Of a stretch of 64,000 bases of DNA, positions 35,817-44,090 are shown one piece after another (position 1 is the first letter of the stretch; the number at the start of each line of letters is the position of its first letter). The notes under the pieces were generated by a model. It worked only from the letters and a program-made list of their open reading frames with translations, ran no database searches and had not been told where the DNA came from. Origin of the DNA: XN24 sp047921455 (lineage in GTDB: Bacteria; Pseudomonadota; Gammaproteobacteria; Steroidobacterales; XN24); NCBI GenBank assembly GCA_047921455.1, contig JBLRWC010000003.1, forward strand, positions 1 to 64,000, given 5' to 3'. The position numbers and the translations under genes are program-made.

Positions 35817-36680
35817 ATGGATCACTCTGAGCGCTATTACGTGCCCCACGGCAGCTATTGGCCCATCGTGGGCGCCGTCGGCCTGTTCGTCATGATGCTG
35901 GGCGTATCCGCCTGGCTGAACGGCGTCGGCCTCATGGCCTGGGTCGGCTGGGCCGGTGTCGCCATCGTGCTGGTGATGATCTGCGGCTGGTTTGCCACGG
36001 TCATCAACGAAAGTGAAGCCGGGCTGTACAGCGGGCAGGTGGATCGCTCGTTCCGGATGGGCATGACCTGGTTCATCATTTCCGAGGTCATGTTTTTTGC
36101 CGCCTTCTTCGGTGCGCTGTTCTACGCGCGGCAGCTCGCCATCCCGTGGCTGGGCGGTGCAGGCAACAACTTCTTCACGCACCTGCTGCTGTACCCGGAA
36201 TTCGAGGCCGCCTGGCCGACCGGCGGACCGATGGCCTGGGGCGGTGAATTCAGCATCATGGGCGCGGGCGGATTGCCGGCCATCAACACGGCGATCCTGC
36301 TCACCAGCGGCCTGACGCTGACGATCGCCCACCACGCGATCAAGAACGGCAACCGGGCCGTCACCGCCTGGGGCCTGTTCGCCACCATTGCGCTCGGCCT
36401 GATCTTCCTCAGCCTGCAGGCCTACGAGTACGTGCACGCCTACCAGGATCTCAACCTGCGGCTTACCTCGGGTATTTACGGCAGCACCTTCTTCATGCTG
36501 ACGGGCTTCCACGGCTTGCACGTCACGCTCGGCGCCATCATGCTGATCGTCATCTGGATACGAGTGCTCAAGGGCCATTTCACGCCCAAGCAGCACTTCG
36601 GCTTCGAAGGCGTGGCGTGGTACTGGCATTTCGTGGACGTGGTCTGGCTGGGCCTGTATATCTTCGTCTACTGGCTCTAG
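35817..36680 (+). CDS. coxC: Cytochrome c oxidase subunit III
   Basis: Core subunit III stabilises the oxidase and its proton uptake. The 287-residue product has seven membrane helices. Family blocks are FRMGMTWFIISEVMFFAAFF, the QAYEY in LSLQAYEYVHAY, TGFHGLHVTLG and the C-terminal WYWHFVDVVWLGLYIFVYW. It is 44 bp after ctaG and is the last plus-strand gene before the oppositely oriented DUF2909 gene. Confidence 0.96.
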   Translation: MDHSERYYVPHGSYWPIVGAVGLFVMMLGVSAWLNGVGLMAWVGWAGVAIVLVMICGWFATVINESEAGLYSGQVDRSFRMGMTWFIISEVMFFAAFFGALFYARQLAIPWLGGAGNNFFTHLLLYPEFEAAWPTGGPMAWGGEFSIMGAGGLPAINTAILLTSGLTLTIAHHAIKNGNRAVTAWGLFATIALGLIFLSLQAYEYVHAYQDLNLRLTSGIYGSTFFMLTGFHGLHVTLGAIMLIVIWIRVLKGHFTPKQHFGFEGVAWYWHFVDVVWLGLYIFVYWL

Positions 36681-36797
36681 ACCAGCCGTCGTCGCGAATA
36701 TCTCCAGGCGGCCTGCGCCGTTCAGCGTGTCCGCGGGCGGTTGCTCGCGCCGGGCCGCGCTCGTTGCGACGCCAGCGCAAGCTGCGCGTCCACGCCG

Positions 36798-37004
36798 TTA
36801 AAGATTGCCCGGCTCGATCAGGCCCAGCGCCGCGGCGCCCAGCAGGACGACGAACAGCGCAACCGACAGGCCGATCCGCCAGGTCAATGCGTTGACCACC
36901 CGGCGGGAGTCGTGATCGTCCTTGAACAGGTAGACGAGCCCCGAGGCGAGGCTTGCGAGAATCGCAACGAAAGCCAGCAGGATCAGGAGCTTGATTGGAC
37001 TCAT
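36798..37004 (-). CDS. DUF2909 twin-transmembrane protein
   Basis: A 68-residue protein with two membrane helices (about residues 5-27 and 45-64) joined by a short loop with DDHDSRRVVNALTWRIG, which is the family signature. It is encoded against the cox operon between coxC and SURF1, the same odd position and orientation as in Pseudomonas. Its ATG (37004-37002) overlaps the SURF1 ATG (37003-37005) on the other strand. Function unknown; oxidase assembly is inferred from context. Confidence 0.85.
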   Translation of the reverse strand: MSPIKLLILLAFVAILASLASGLVYLFKDDHDSRRVVNALTWRIGLSVALFVVLLGAAALGLIEPGNL

Positions 37005-37779
37005 GGGACACTCCGAAGAAGACGGCCAGTATAGCCGTGCAGGCGCCTCGCCGCAGGCGCGCGGTGACGCTGGACGGCCACGGCGGCGTTTCCGGCCCGG
37101 GCTGCCGGCGATCCTGTTTACGGCTTTTTTCCTGCCGTTGCTGCTGGCGCTCGGTGCTTGGCAGGTCGACCGCGCCGGTCAAAAACAGGCCCTCTACGAC
37201 GACTTCGCCGCCGGCGGCGAGCCGGTTGCACTGGAGGGTGATTCGCGCGGGCTCGAGGCCCTGCGGCGTTACGCGCCGGTGCGCGCCAGCGGGCGCTACC
37301 TGGCCGACCGCCAGTTCCTGCTCGACAATATGGTCGAAGACGGCCAGGCCGGCTACCGGGTGCTGACGCCGCTGCGGCTGACGGAGGGACGCGCCGTCAT
37401 GGTCGATCGTGGCTGGATACCACGGGACTTCTCGGCCGCCGCCCTGCCCATGATCCAGGTCGATGAAAACCAACGTACGATCACCGGATTGCTGGACCGG
37501 ATGCCGCGGGCTGGCATCGAGCTCGATACGGAGCTTGCGCCGGGCTGGCCAAAAGTCGTCCAATTCCCGACTTTCGACGAACTCTCCGCAGCGCTCGGGC
37601 TCGAACTGGTACCCGGACTGGTACTGCTCGACCCGGCGATGCCTGACGGCTACCGGCGCAACTGGCGGCCCTCGGATTTCGGGCCGGAGCGCCACATCGG
37701 CTATGCCTTCCAGTGGTTTGCGCTGGCAGCGACGCTGGTCGTGCTCTTTTTCGCATGGTCTTTCAGGAAATCGGATTGA
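37003..37779 (+). CDS. SURF1-family cytochrome oxidase assembly protein
   Basis: SURF1/Shy1 helps insert heme a into subunit I. The 258-residue product has two membrane helices, near the N-terminus (about residues 37-55) and at the C-terminus (YAFQWFALAATLVVLFFAW). The family blocks ALGAWQVDRAGQK, VMVDRGWIP and HIGYAFQWF are visible. The ATG at 37003 overlaps the divergent DUF2909 start. The alternative TTG at 36991 has a Shine-Dalgarno too close to it. Confidence 0.92.
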   Translation: MGHSEEDGQYSRAGASPQARGDAGRPRRRFRPGLPAILFTAFFLPLLLALGAWQVDRAGQKQALYDDFAAGGEPVALEGDSRGLEALRRYAPVRASGRYLADRQFLLDNMVEDGQAGYRVLTPLRLTEGRAVMVDRGWIPRDFSAAALPMIQVDENQRTITGLLDRMPRAGIELDTELAPGWPKVVQFPTFDELSAALGLELVPGLVLLDPAMPDGYRRNWRPSDFGPERHIGYAFQWFALAATLVVLFFAWSFRKSD

Positions 37780-37781
37780 AC

Positions 37782-38369
37782 ATGGCACAAAACGACAAGC
37801 CGAAGCAGCGCAACCTCCAGGCCTGGGGTCTTGTGCTGCTTTTTTTCGGCCCGCTTGCGGTCGCGATCTTTCTCTACTACGACACCGACTGGCGTCCCGG
37901 CGGCACCAACAACCACGGCGAGCTGATCGTGCCCGCGGTGTCCTTGCCGGAAGTGCGCTTGCCCATGCCGGACGGTGCATTGACGAACGAGGATTTCCTG
38001 CGACAGCACTGGTCGCTGGTGTACGTGGGCCGCCAGGCCTGTGAACAGGACTGCCGCGACGCGCTCTACAACGGCCGCCAGATGCGTCTGGCGCTGGGAC
38101 GGCTGATGGATCGCGTGGAGCGCGTCTACCTGTATGTCGGGGAAGCGCCGGCGCCGGACTTCATCGCCGCCGAGCATCCCGACCTGGTCGTGGCGGACGC
38201 GGGCGGCCCGGCAGCGGCGGCGCTGCTCGATGCCTTCACGGGACAGGCGGAAGGCTACTGGCTGGTAGATCCGCTCGGCAATGCCATGATGCGCTACCCG
38301 GCCGATGAATCCCCGCGCGGCATGCTGGAGGATCTCAAGCGCCTGCTGCGACTTTCGAGGATCGGTTGA
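37782..38369 (+). CDS. SCO-like/thioredoxin-fold membrane protein of the cox locus
   Basis: A 195-residue protein with one N-terminal membrane helix (about residues 17-37) and a periplasmic domain. The domain resembles a degenerate SCO/thioredoxin fold: WSLVYVGRQACEQDCRD has a CxxxC pair, then YLYVGEAP and GYWLVDPLGNAMMRYP. It corresponds to the unnamed gene between SURF1 and COX15 in Pseudomonas-type cox operons. The stop overlaps the ATG of the heme A synthase remnant (TGATG). A copper or thiol role is plausible but unproven. Confidence 0.75.
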   Translation: MAQNDKPKQRNLQAWGLVLLFFGPLAVAIFLYYDTDWRPGGTNNHGELIVPAVSLPEVRLPMPDGALTNEDFLRQHWSLVYVGRQACEQDCRDALYNGRQMRLALGRLMDRVERVYLYVGEAPAPDFIAAEHPDLVVADAGGPAAAALLDAFTGQAEGYWLVDPLGNAMMRYPADESPRGMLEDLKRLLRLSRIG

Positions 38370-38624
38370 TGAAAACAACCAGGACCCTGGCACGGCCGCG
38401 GGGTCGACTACGAGGGCGTGATACTCCACAATTCCGCCCGCGTGGCTATCCATGTCACGCATCGGACCTGGGCGGTGATCGCGTTGCTCGCACAGCTGCT
38501 GCTGGGTATCGTCATGGTGAAAATGAGCCGGCCGCTATCGACTGCGGTTGCGTATAACGGTCTCGCGGCGGTATTGCTGGCGAGCATCATCAATCTCAAC
38601 AAGGTGGCGTGGCGTGCAAACTGA
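38369..38624 (+). pseudogene. ctaA: Heme A synthase (COX15/CtaA) remnant, multiply deleted
   Basis: The position between the SCO-like gene and ctaB normally holds COX15 of about 340 residues; only 256 bp remain. An ATG at 38369 (TGATG with the gene before) starts MKTTRTLARPR. The recognisable COX15 segment lies in a different frame (from 38400): GVDYEGVILHNSARVAIHVTHR, with the heme-ligand His region. The next helix is fused early to AQLLLGIVMVKMSRPL, so a membrane segment is missing. The conserved His near the C-terminus (usually AHN/HQ) is Tyr (AVAYNGLA). Stop at 38622-38624. Non-functional as heme A synthase; a misassembly is the alternative. Confidence 0.75.
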
Positions 38625-39525
38625 GGTTCACAAGCTGCCCGAGCCGAGCCTGATGGCCCGGCTGAGCGATTATCTCGAGCTTTGCAAGCCAAAAGTCGTC
38701 AGCCTGATCGTCTTCACGGCCGTGGTCGGCATGTTCCTCGCCGTGCCCGGCCTGGTCCCGCTCGACCGGTTATTGTTCGGGACTCTCGGCATCGGCCTCG
38801 CCGCTTCCTCGGCCGCGGCCATCAACCATGTGTTGGACGCGCGCATCGACGCCGTGATGCGCCGCACCCGCCGGCGGCCGCTGCCCACCGGCCACCTGAC
38901 CGAACTCGAGGCCCTGGTTTTCGCCATCTCGCTGGGCGTAGTGTCCATGGTGATCCTCTGGACGCTGGTCAACCCGCTGACCGCCGTACTGACATTCTTC
39001 AGCCTGATCGGGTACGCGGTGATCTATACCATGTTCCTGAAGCGCGCCACGCCGCAAAATATCGTCATCGGCGGTGCCGCTGGCGCCGCGCCGCCGGTGC
39101 TCGGCTGGGTCGCGGTCACGGGCGAGGTGCACGCCCATGCACTGCTGCTGTTTTTGATCATTTTCACCTGGACCCCGCCGCATTTCTGGGCGCTCGCCAT
39201 CGCCCGCAAGGACGAGTACGCGCTGGTGAACATTCCCATGATGCCGGTCACCCACGGCATCGAATTCACCCGCCTGCAGATTCTGCTCTACACCATCCTG
39301 TTGTTCATGGTCGGCCTGCTGCCATGGCTGACGGGGATGAGCGGCTTGCTGTATCTCGTCGGCGCCGTGGGCTTCGGCGGCGGCTTCCTGTATTACGCGA
39401 TCGCGATGATGCGTTCCGAACGGCCGGAACTGCCGATGAAGACGTTCAGTTATTCCATCACCTACCTGATGGGCATCTTTTCCTTTCTGCTGGCAGACCA
39501 CTACGTGCCACTGGTATTCGGTTAG
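38614..39525 (+). CDS. ctaB: Heme O synthase (protoheme IX farnesyltransferase)
   Basis: CtaB/CyoE adds a farnesyl group to heme B to make heme O, the precursor of heme A. The 303-residue product starts at GTG 38614, overlapping the ctaA remnant by 11 bases. ATG 38653 is an alternative start. UbiA-type motifs: NHVLDARIDAVMRRTRRRPL and YTMFLKRATPQNIVIGG. There are eight or nine membrane helices, with TWTPPHFWALAI in the middle. It appears intact. Confidence 0.94.
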   Translation: MQTEVHKLPEPSLMARLSDYLELCKPKVVSLIVFTAVVGMFLAVPGLVPLDRLLFGTLGIGLAASSAAAINHVLDARIDAVMRRTRRRPLPTGHLTELEALVFAISLGVVSMVILWTLVNPLTAVLTFFSLIGYAVIYTMFLKRATPQNIVIGGAAGAAPPVLGWVAVTGEVHAHALLLFLIIFTWTPPHFWALAIARKDEYALVNIPMMPVTHGIEFTRLQILLYTILLFMVGLLPWLTGMSGLLYLVGAVGFGGGFLYYAIAMMRSERPELPMKTFSYSITYLMGIFSFLLADHYVPLVFG

Positions 39526-39529
39526 AAAA

Positions 39530-40432
39530 ATGATCAAGCGCTACCTGCCGCTGCTGTTTGTCCTGCTCGTGGTGATCGCCACCGCCGTGGTCTTTCTCGT
39601 CCTGCGCGAACCCGAGCCGACCGCCGACGCACAGCCGACAGTGCTCGACACGCCGCCGGTCATGCGCACCGGTGCCGACGGCATACCCGAGTTCCGGGTC
39701 GAGTCCGAGGAGGAATACCAGCAGACACTGGCGGCGCTCGGTACCAGTGAAGAAGAAATCGAAGCATGGGCTCGTAGCCAGGGCTTCCCGCCGGCGACCT
39801 ATACCCCGCTCCGCGGCGCGGCGCTCGAACACGATTACCGCGGCATGCGCAGTGCCCAGCTGCGGGAGCTTGCGCAGGCGGGCGATCATTGGGCCATGCA
39901 GTTCCTCGCCGCGGACATTGGCCCGGAAATGCCGCTCGAGGCCGTTGACTGGTACCGCCTGGCGGTGGTGCACGGATCCGCCTATGCGGCATATAAGCTT
40001 AGTAATTTTCACCGCGAGGTGGCGCGCTGGATCGCCATCAACCACGACGATCGGGACGAGGTGGTCGAGATCGCGCGGCGCGAAAACCCGCTTGCTTATG
40101 CCTCGCTGGGTTGGCTGCTGGTGGCAGAATACGAAGCCGGCCTGCCGCCGGGCTCCATGTCCGCCACGCTGACCGGCTTCCAGGCGCCCCACGAGGGCCT
40201 GACCGAATCCTGCCTGCGTGCCGCCGAACTGCTCGCCGAAATACAGGCGGAACGCGCGGCGCTCGGCCTGGAAGTGCCGCGCCGCAAGCCGCCGCTGGCG
40301 ATCGAGTTGCCGCCGGAAGAAACCGCCAGCTACTGTGATCCGGATGTTTTCCCGCGGTCGGATTACTCGGCGTGCGAGACGCTCCGCCTGGTCGGTGACA
40401 CCGGCGCCGTAACCGGGCATCGCTGCCGCTGA
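39530..40432 (+). CDS. Membrane-anchored protein with Sel1-like helices, unknown function
   Basis: The 300-residue product follows ctaB by 4 bp. One N-terminal membrane helix (about residues 5-26) is followed by a periplasmic region. Residues about 105-165 (LAQAGDHWAMQFLA and WYRLAVVHGSAYAAYKLS) resemble Sel1/TPR helix pairs. Four cysteines lie in the C-terminal part. In related operons this position usually holds a SCO copper chaperone, and no SCO signature is seen here. I do not recognise the family. Confidence 0.65.
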   Translation: MIKRYLPLLFVLLVVIATAVVFLVLREPEPTADAQPTVLDTPPVMRTGADGIPEFRVESEEEYQQTLAALGTSEEEIEAWARSQGFPPATYTPLRGAALEHDYRGMRSAQLRELAQAGDHWAMQFLAADIGPEMPLEAVDWYRLAVVHGSAYAAYKLSNFHREVARWIAINHDDRDEVVEIARRENPLAYASLGWLLVAEYEAGLPPGSMSATLTGFQAPHEGLTESCLRAAELLAEIQAERAALGLEVPRRKPPLAIELPPEETASYCDPDVFPRSDYSACETLRLVGDTGAVTGHRCR

Positions 40433-40468
40433 CCTGCCGCCGCGAGGCGCGCCTAGTACAATCGCGCG

Positions 40469-42625
40469 ATGGACATCACGCCGATCCTTGCTCCGCTGAA
40501 CGACGCGCAACGCGACGCGGTCACCGCCGCATCCGATGCGCCGGTGCTGGTGCTCGCGGGGGCCGGCAGCGGCAAAACGCGGGTGCTGGTCCATCGCATT
40601 GCCTGGCTGGTCCAGGTCGAGGGGGTTTCGCCCTGGGGCGTCCTGGCCGTGACCTTTACCAACAAGGCGGCCGGCGAAATGCGCGGGCGCATCGAGGGAC
40701 TGCTCGGCATGCCGGCCGGCAACTTGTGGGTCGGTACTTTCCATGGCCTGGCGCATCGCCTGTTGCGGCTGCACTGGCGGGAAGCGAAGCTGCCGCAGAC
40801 GTTTACGGTGCTGGACTCCGAGGACCAGCTGCGGTTGATTCGGCGACTGCTCAAGTCCATGGAGCTGGACGAGAATCGCTATGTGCCGCGGGAGGTCCAG
40901 TGGTTCATCAACGCCCGCAAGGACGAGGGCCTGCGGGCGGCGCATCTCGACGCCGGCGACGATCCGAACCGGCGCATGTTCATCCGCATCTACGCCGCTT
41001 ACCAGGCCCAATGTGAACAGAGCGGCCTGGTGGATTTCGCGGAGCTGCTGCTGCGCGCTTTCGAGTTGTGGCGCGAGAACGCCGAGCTGCTGGATCACTA
41101 CCAGCGCCGCTTCCAGCACCTGCTGGTGGACGAATTCCAGGACACCAATGCCATCCAGTACGCCTGGCTCCGCCTGCTGGCGGGCGCGCACGGCAAGCCG
41201 TTCATTGTCGGCGACGACGACCAGAGCATCTACGGCTGGCGCGGCGCGAAGGTCGAGCACATTCGGCGATTCCGCAAGGATTTTCCCGGCACGCTGCTGG
41301 TGCGCCTGGAGCAGAACTATCGTTCCACCGCCAATATTCTCAATGCCGCGAACGCGCTGATCGCCAACAATCGAGAGCGCCTCGGCAAGAAGCTCTGGAC
41401 CGAAGGGCATGCCGGCGAACCGATCCGGCTGTACGCGGCCTACAACGAGCGTGACGAGGCGGAGTTCGTCGTCGGCCGGATTCGCGCCGCCATCAACGAA
41501 GGCGCGGCCAACAGCGAGATGGCCATACTGTACCGATCCAATGCGCAGTCGCGCGTCTTCGAAGAAGCGCTCATCCAGGCGCGCATTCCCTACCGCGTCT
41601 ATGGCGGCCTGCGGTTCTTCGAGCGGGCCGAAATCAAGGATGCCCTGGCCTACCTGCGCCTGGTGGCGAATCGCGACGACGATTCCGCCTTCGAACGGGT
41701 CGTGAACCTGCCCGCGCGCGGCATCGGCGCGCGCACGCTGGAGGTGCTGCGCGGCTATGCGCGCGACAACGCGACCTCCCTATGGCGGGCGGCCGGCGCG
41801 CTCATCACGGATGGCCTCAGCGCCCGGGCCGCCCAGGCCCTGCATGCCTTCCTGGCGCTGATCGAGGCGCTGGACCGGGACACCATGAACCTGGAGCTGC
41901 ACGAGCAGATCGACCACATCATCCAGGCCAGCGGGCTGATCGCGCATCACAGCAAGGAGAAGGGCGAGCGCGGCGAAGCGCGGGTCGAGAACCTCGAGGA
42001 ACTGGTCAGCGCCGCGCGCGGCTTCGATCCGGAGCCGGACTCGGAAATGCGCCTGGTCGACGAGTTTCTTGCCCATGCGGCGCTGGAAGCCGGCGAGGGG
42101 CAGGGCGGCGCATGGGAAGATTGCGTGCAGATGATGACCCTGCACTCCGCCAAGGGGCTGGAGTTCCCGGTCGTGTTCCTCGCGGGACTGGAGGACGGCC
42201 TGTTTCCCCACAAGCGCAGCCTGCTGGATGCCGACGGGCTCGAGGAGGAGCGCCGCCTCGCCTACGTGGGCACGACCCGCGCGATGCGTGAGCTCTATCT
42301 CAGCTATGCCGAGCAACGCCGGCTGCACGGCGTGGACAACTACGGCATCCCGTCGCGGTTTATCGGCGAATTGCCGGCGGAACTCGTCGAGGAAATTCGA
42401 CCGAACGTGCGCGTGTCGCGACCCGTGGCGGCGCCGAGCGGGCGGTTTCGCGACGAGGCGCCCGCCGGCATGGCGCTTGGGCAACGGGTCCGCCACGACC
42501 AGTTCGGCGAGGGCGTGGTGCTGAATCACGAGGGCCACGGCAGCCATGCGCGGGTGCAGGTCAACTTCGAGGGCGCCGGCTCCAAGTGGCTGGTGCTGGC
42601 CTACGCACGCCTTGAAGTGATGTAA
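40469..42625 (+). CDS. uvrD: DNA helicase II (UvrD)
   Basis: UvrD is the 3'-5' SF1 helicase of nucleotide-excision and mismatch repair. The 718-residue product nearly equals the E. coli length. It starts MDITPILAPLNDAQRDAV, with Walker A AGAGSGKTRVLVHRIAWL, motif Ic TFTNKAAGEMRGRI, DEFQDTN (motif II), GDDDQSIYGWRGA (III), LEQNYRS (IV) and TLHSAKGLEFPVVF (V). The C-terminal Tudor-like tail (GQRVRHDQFGEGVVL) is the RNA-polymerase-binding type found in UvrD/PcrA. Confidence 0.96.
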   Translation: MDITPILAPLNDAQRDAVTAASDAPVLVLAGAGSGKTRVLVHRIAWLVQVEGVSPWGVLAVTFTNKAAGEMRGRIEGLLGMPAGNLWVGTFHGLAHRLLRLHWREAKLPQTFTVLDSEDQLRLIRRLLKSMELDENRYVPREVQWFINARKDEGLRAAHLDAGDDPNRRMFIRIYAAYQAQCEQSGLVDFAELLLRAFELWRENAELLDHYQRRFQHLLVDEFQDTNAIQYAWLRLLAGAHGKPFIVGDDDQSIYGWRGAKVEHIRRFRKDFPGTLLVRLEQNYRSTANILNAANALIANNRERLGKKLWTEGHAGEPIRLYAAYNERDEAEFVVGRIRAAINEGAANSEMAILYRSNAQSRVFEEALIQARIPYRVYGGLRFFERAEIKDALAYLRLVANRDDDSAFERVVNLPARGIGARTLEVLRGYARDNATSLWRAAGALITDGLSARAAQALHAFLALIEALDRDTMNLELHEQIDHIIQASGLIAHHSKEKGERGEARVENLEELVSAARGFDPEPDSEMRLVDEFLAHAALEAGEGQGGAWEDCVQMMTLHSAKGLEFPVVFLAGLEDGLFPHKRSLLDADGLEEERRLAYVGTTRAMRELYLSYAEQRRLHGVDNYGIPSRFIGELPAELVEEIRPNVRVSRPVAAPSGRFRDEAPAGMALGQRVRHDQFGEGVVLNHEGHGSHARVQVNFEGAGSKWLVLAYARLEVM

Positions 42626-42661
42626 CATCGGCAGCGCCGCCCAGGCCGGACACAAAAAAGC

Positions 42662-44074
42662 ATGAAAATCCTCATACTCGGCGCGGGCACGGTCGGCTCT
42701 ACTGCCGCCGAGTCGCTTTCCGAGGAAAACGAAATCACGGTCGTCGACCTGAACGGCGGCCACCTGCTGGCATTGCAAGATCGTCTCGACATCCGCACGG
42801 TCGAGGGCCATGCCTCGCACCCGCGCGTGCTGGAAAAGGCGGGCGCCGCCGACACCGACATCCTCGTCGCGCTGACCGACAGCGACGAGACCAACATGAT
42901 CGCGTGCCAGATCGCCTACAGCCTCTACCGGACGCCGGTGCGCATCGCGCGCATCCGGGCCACCGAGTACACCTCCCGCCAGGAGCTGTTCACCACCAAG
43001 ACCATCCCGGTCGACACCATCATCAGCCCGGAACAGCTGGTCACGGAGCACATCGAGCAACTCATCCATTACCCTGGCGCCCACCAGGTGCTGGATTTCG
43101 CCGACGGCCGGGTACGGCTGGTCGCCGTGATGGCCAAGACGGGCGGACCATTGATCGGCCAGGAATTGCGGGAGTTGCGCCGGCATATTCCCCATACCGA
43201 CGCGCGCGTGGCGGCAATTTACCGCCGCAGCGCAATCCTGCCGGACGGCGACGACGACCCGGTCTACGAGACGATTCTGCCCGAGGGCGACACCGTCATC
43301 CGGCCGAACGACCTGGTGTTTTTCCTTGCAGCCCGCAAGGATATTCGCGTCATGATGAGCGAGCTGCTGAAGCTGGAGCACCCGGCGCGCAGCATCATCA
43401 TCGCCGGCGGCGGCCACATCGGCTTCGAGCTGGCGCGACGCCTGGAGAACACCAATCGTGTCAAGGTCATCGAGCGCGACCATGATCGCGCGCGCTTCAT
43501 TGCGCAGCGACTCAAGCATGCGGTGGTGTTGACCGGCGACGCCGTGGACGAGGACCTGCTGCTACAGGAAAACATCGACAAGGTAGACGTATTTTGCGCA
43601 CTCACCAGCGCCGAGGAGGCCAACATCCTGTCGTCCTTCCTCGCCAAGCGCATGGGCGCCTCGCGCGTCATCGCGCTCATCAACCGGCCTTCCTACGCCA
43701 AGCTGGTGGAAGACCGGTATGTCGACATCGCGGTGTCGCCGCAGGAAATCACGCTCAGCGCGTTGCTGGCGAAGGTGCGGGGGATGCGGCTCGACGTCGG
43801 CCAGGTGCACGCACTGCGCAGCGGTGCCGCCGAGGCCATCGAGGCCGTGGCCCACGGCGATACCAAGACCTCGAAAGTCGTCGGCAAGCGGATCGAGGAC
43901 GTGCCGCTGCCGCCGGGCACGACCATCGGCGCGATCGTGCGCGGCGAAGAAGTCCTGATGGCGCACCATGACACGGAGATTCGCGGCGAGGACCACGTCA
44001 TCCTGTTCCTCACGGATCGCAGCCAGATTCCGATTGTGGAAAAGCTGTTCCAGGTGAGCGTGACTTACACCTGA
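42662..44074 (+). CDS. trkA: Trk potassium uptake regulatory subunit TrkA
   Basis: TrkA is the cytosolic NAD-binding ring that gates TrkH. The 470-residue product has two RCK modules. The first has MKILILGAGTVGSTAAESL and VVDLNGG; the second starts at about residue 240 with IIIAGGGHIGFELARRL and VIERD. TrkA_C domains follow each module. It is 16 bp before trkH; the two make up the Trk potassium uptake system. Confidence 0.95.
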   Translation: MKILILGAGTVGSTAAESLSEENEITVVDLNGGHLLALQDRLDIRTVEGHASHPRVLEKAGAADTDILVALTDSDETNMIACQIAYSLYRTPVRIARIRATEYTSRQELFTTKTIPVDTIISPEQLVTEHIEQLIHYPGAHQVLDFADGRVRLVAVMAKTGGPLIGQELRELRRHIPHTDARVAAIYRRSAILPDGDDDPVYETILPEGDTVIRPNDLVFFLAARKDIRVMMSELLKLEHPARSIIIAGGGHIGFELARRLENTNRVKVIERDHDRARFIAQRLKHAVVLTGDAVDEDLLLQENIDKVDVFCALTSAEEANILSSFLAKRMGASRVIALINRPSYAKLVEDRYVDIAVSPQEITLSALLAKVRGMRLDVGQVHALRSGAAEAIEAVAHGDTKTSKVVGKRIEDVPLPPGTTIGAIVRGEEVLMAHHDTEIRGEDHVILFLTDRSQIPIVEKLFQVSVTYT

Positions 44075-44090
44075 TGATGGCTGAAGCGCG

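Noticed and set aside
39458..41410. A 650-codon open frame on the minus strand opposite the Sel1-like gene and uvrD
   Set aside because: No family resemblance, and it crosses the well-supported uvrD start. It is an artefact of high GC.
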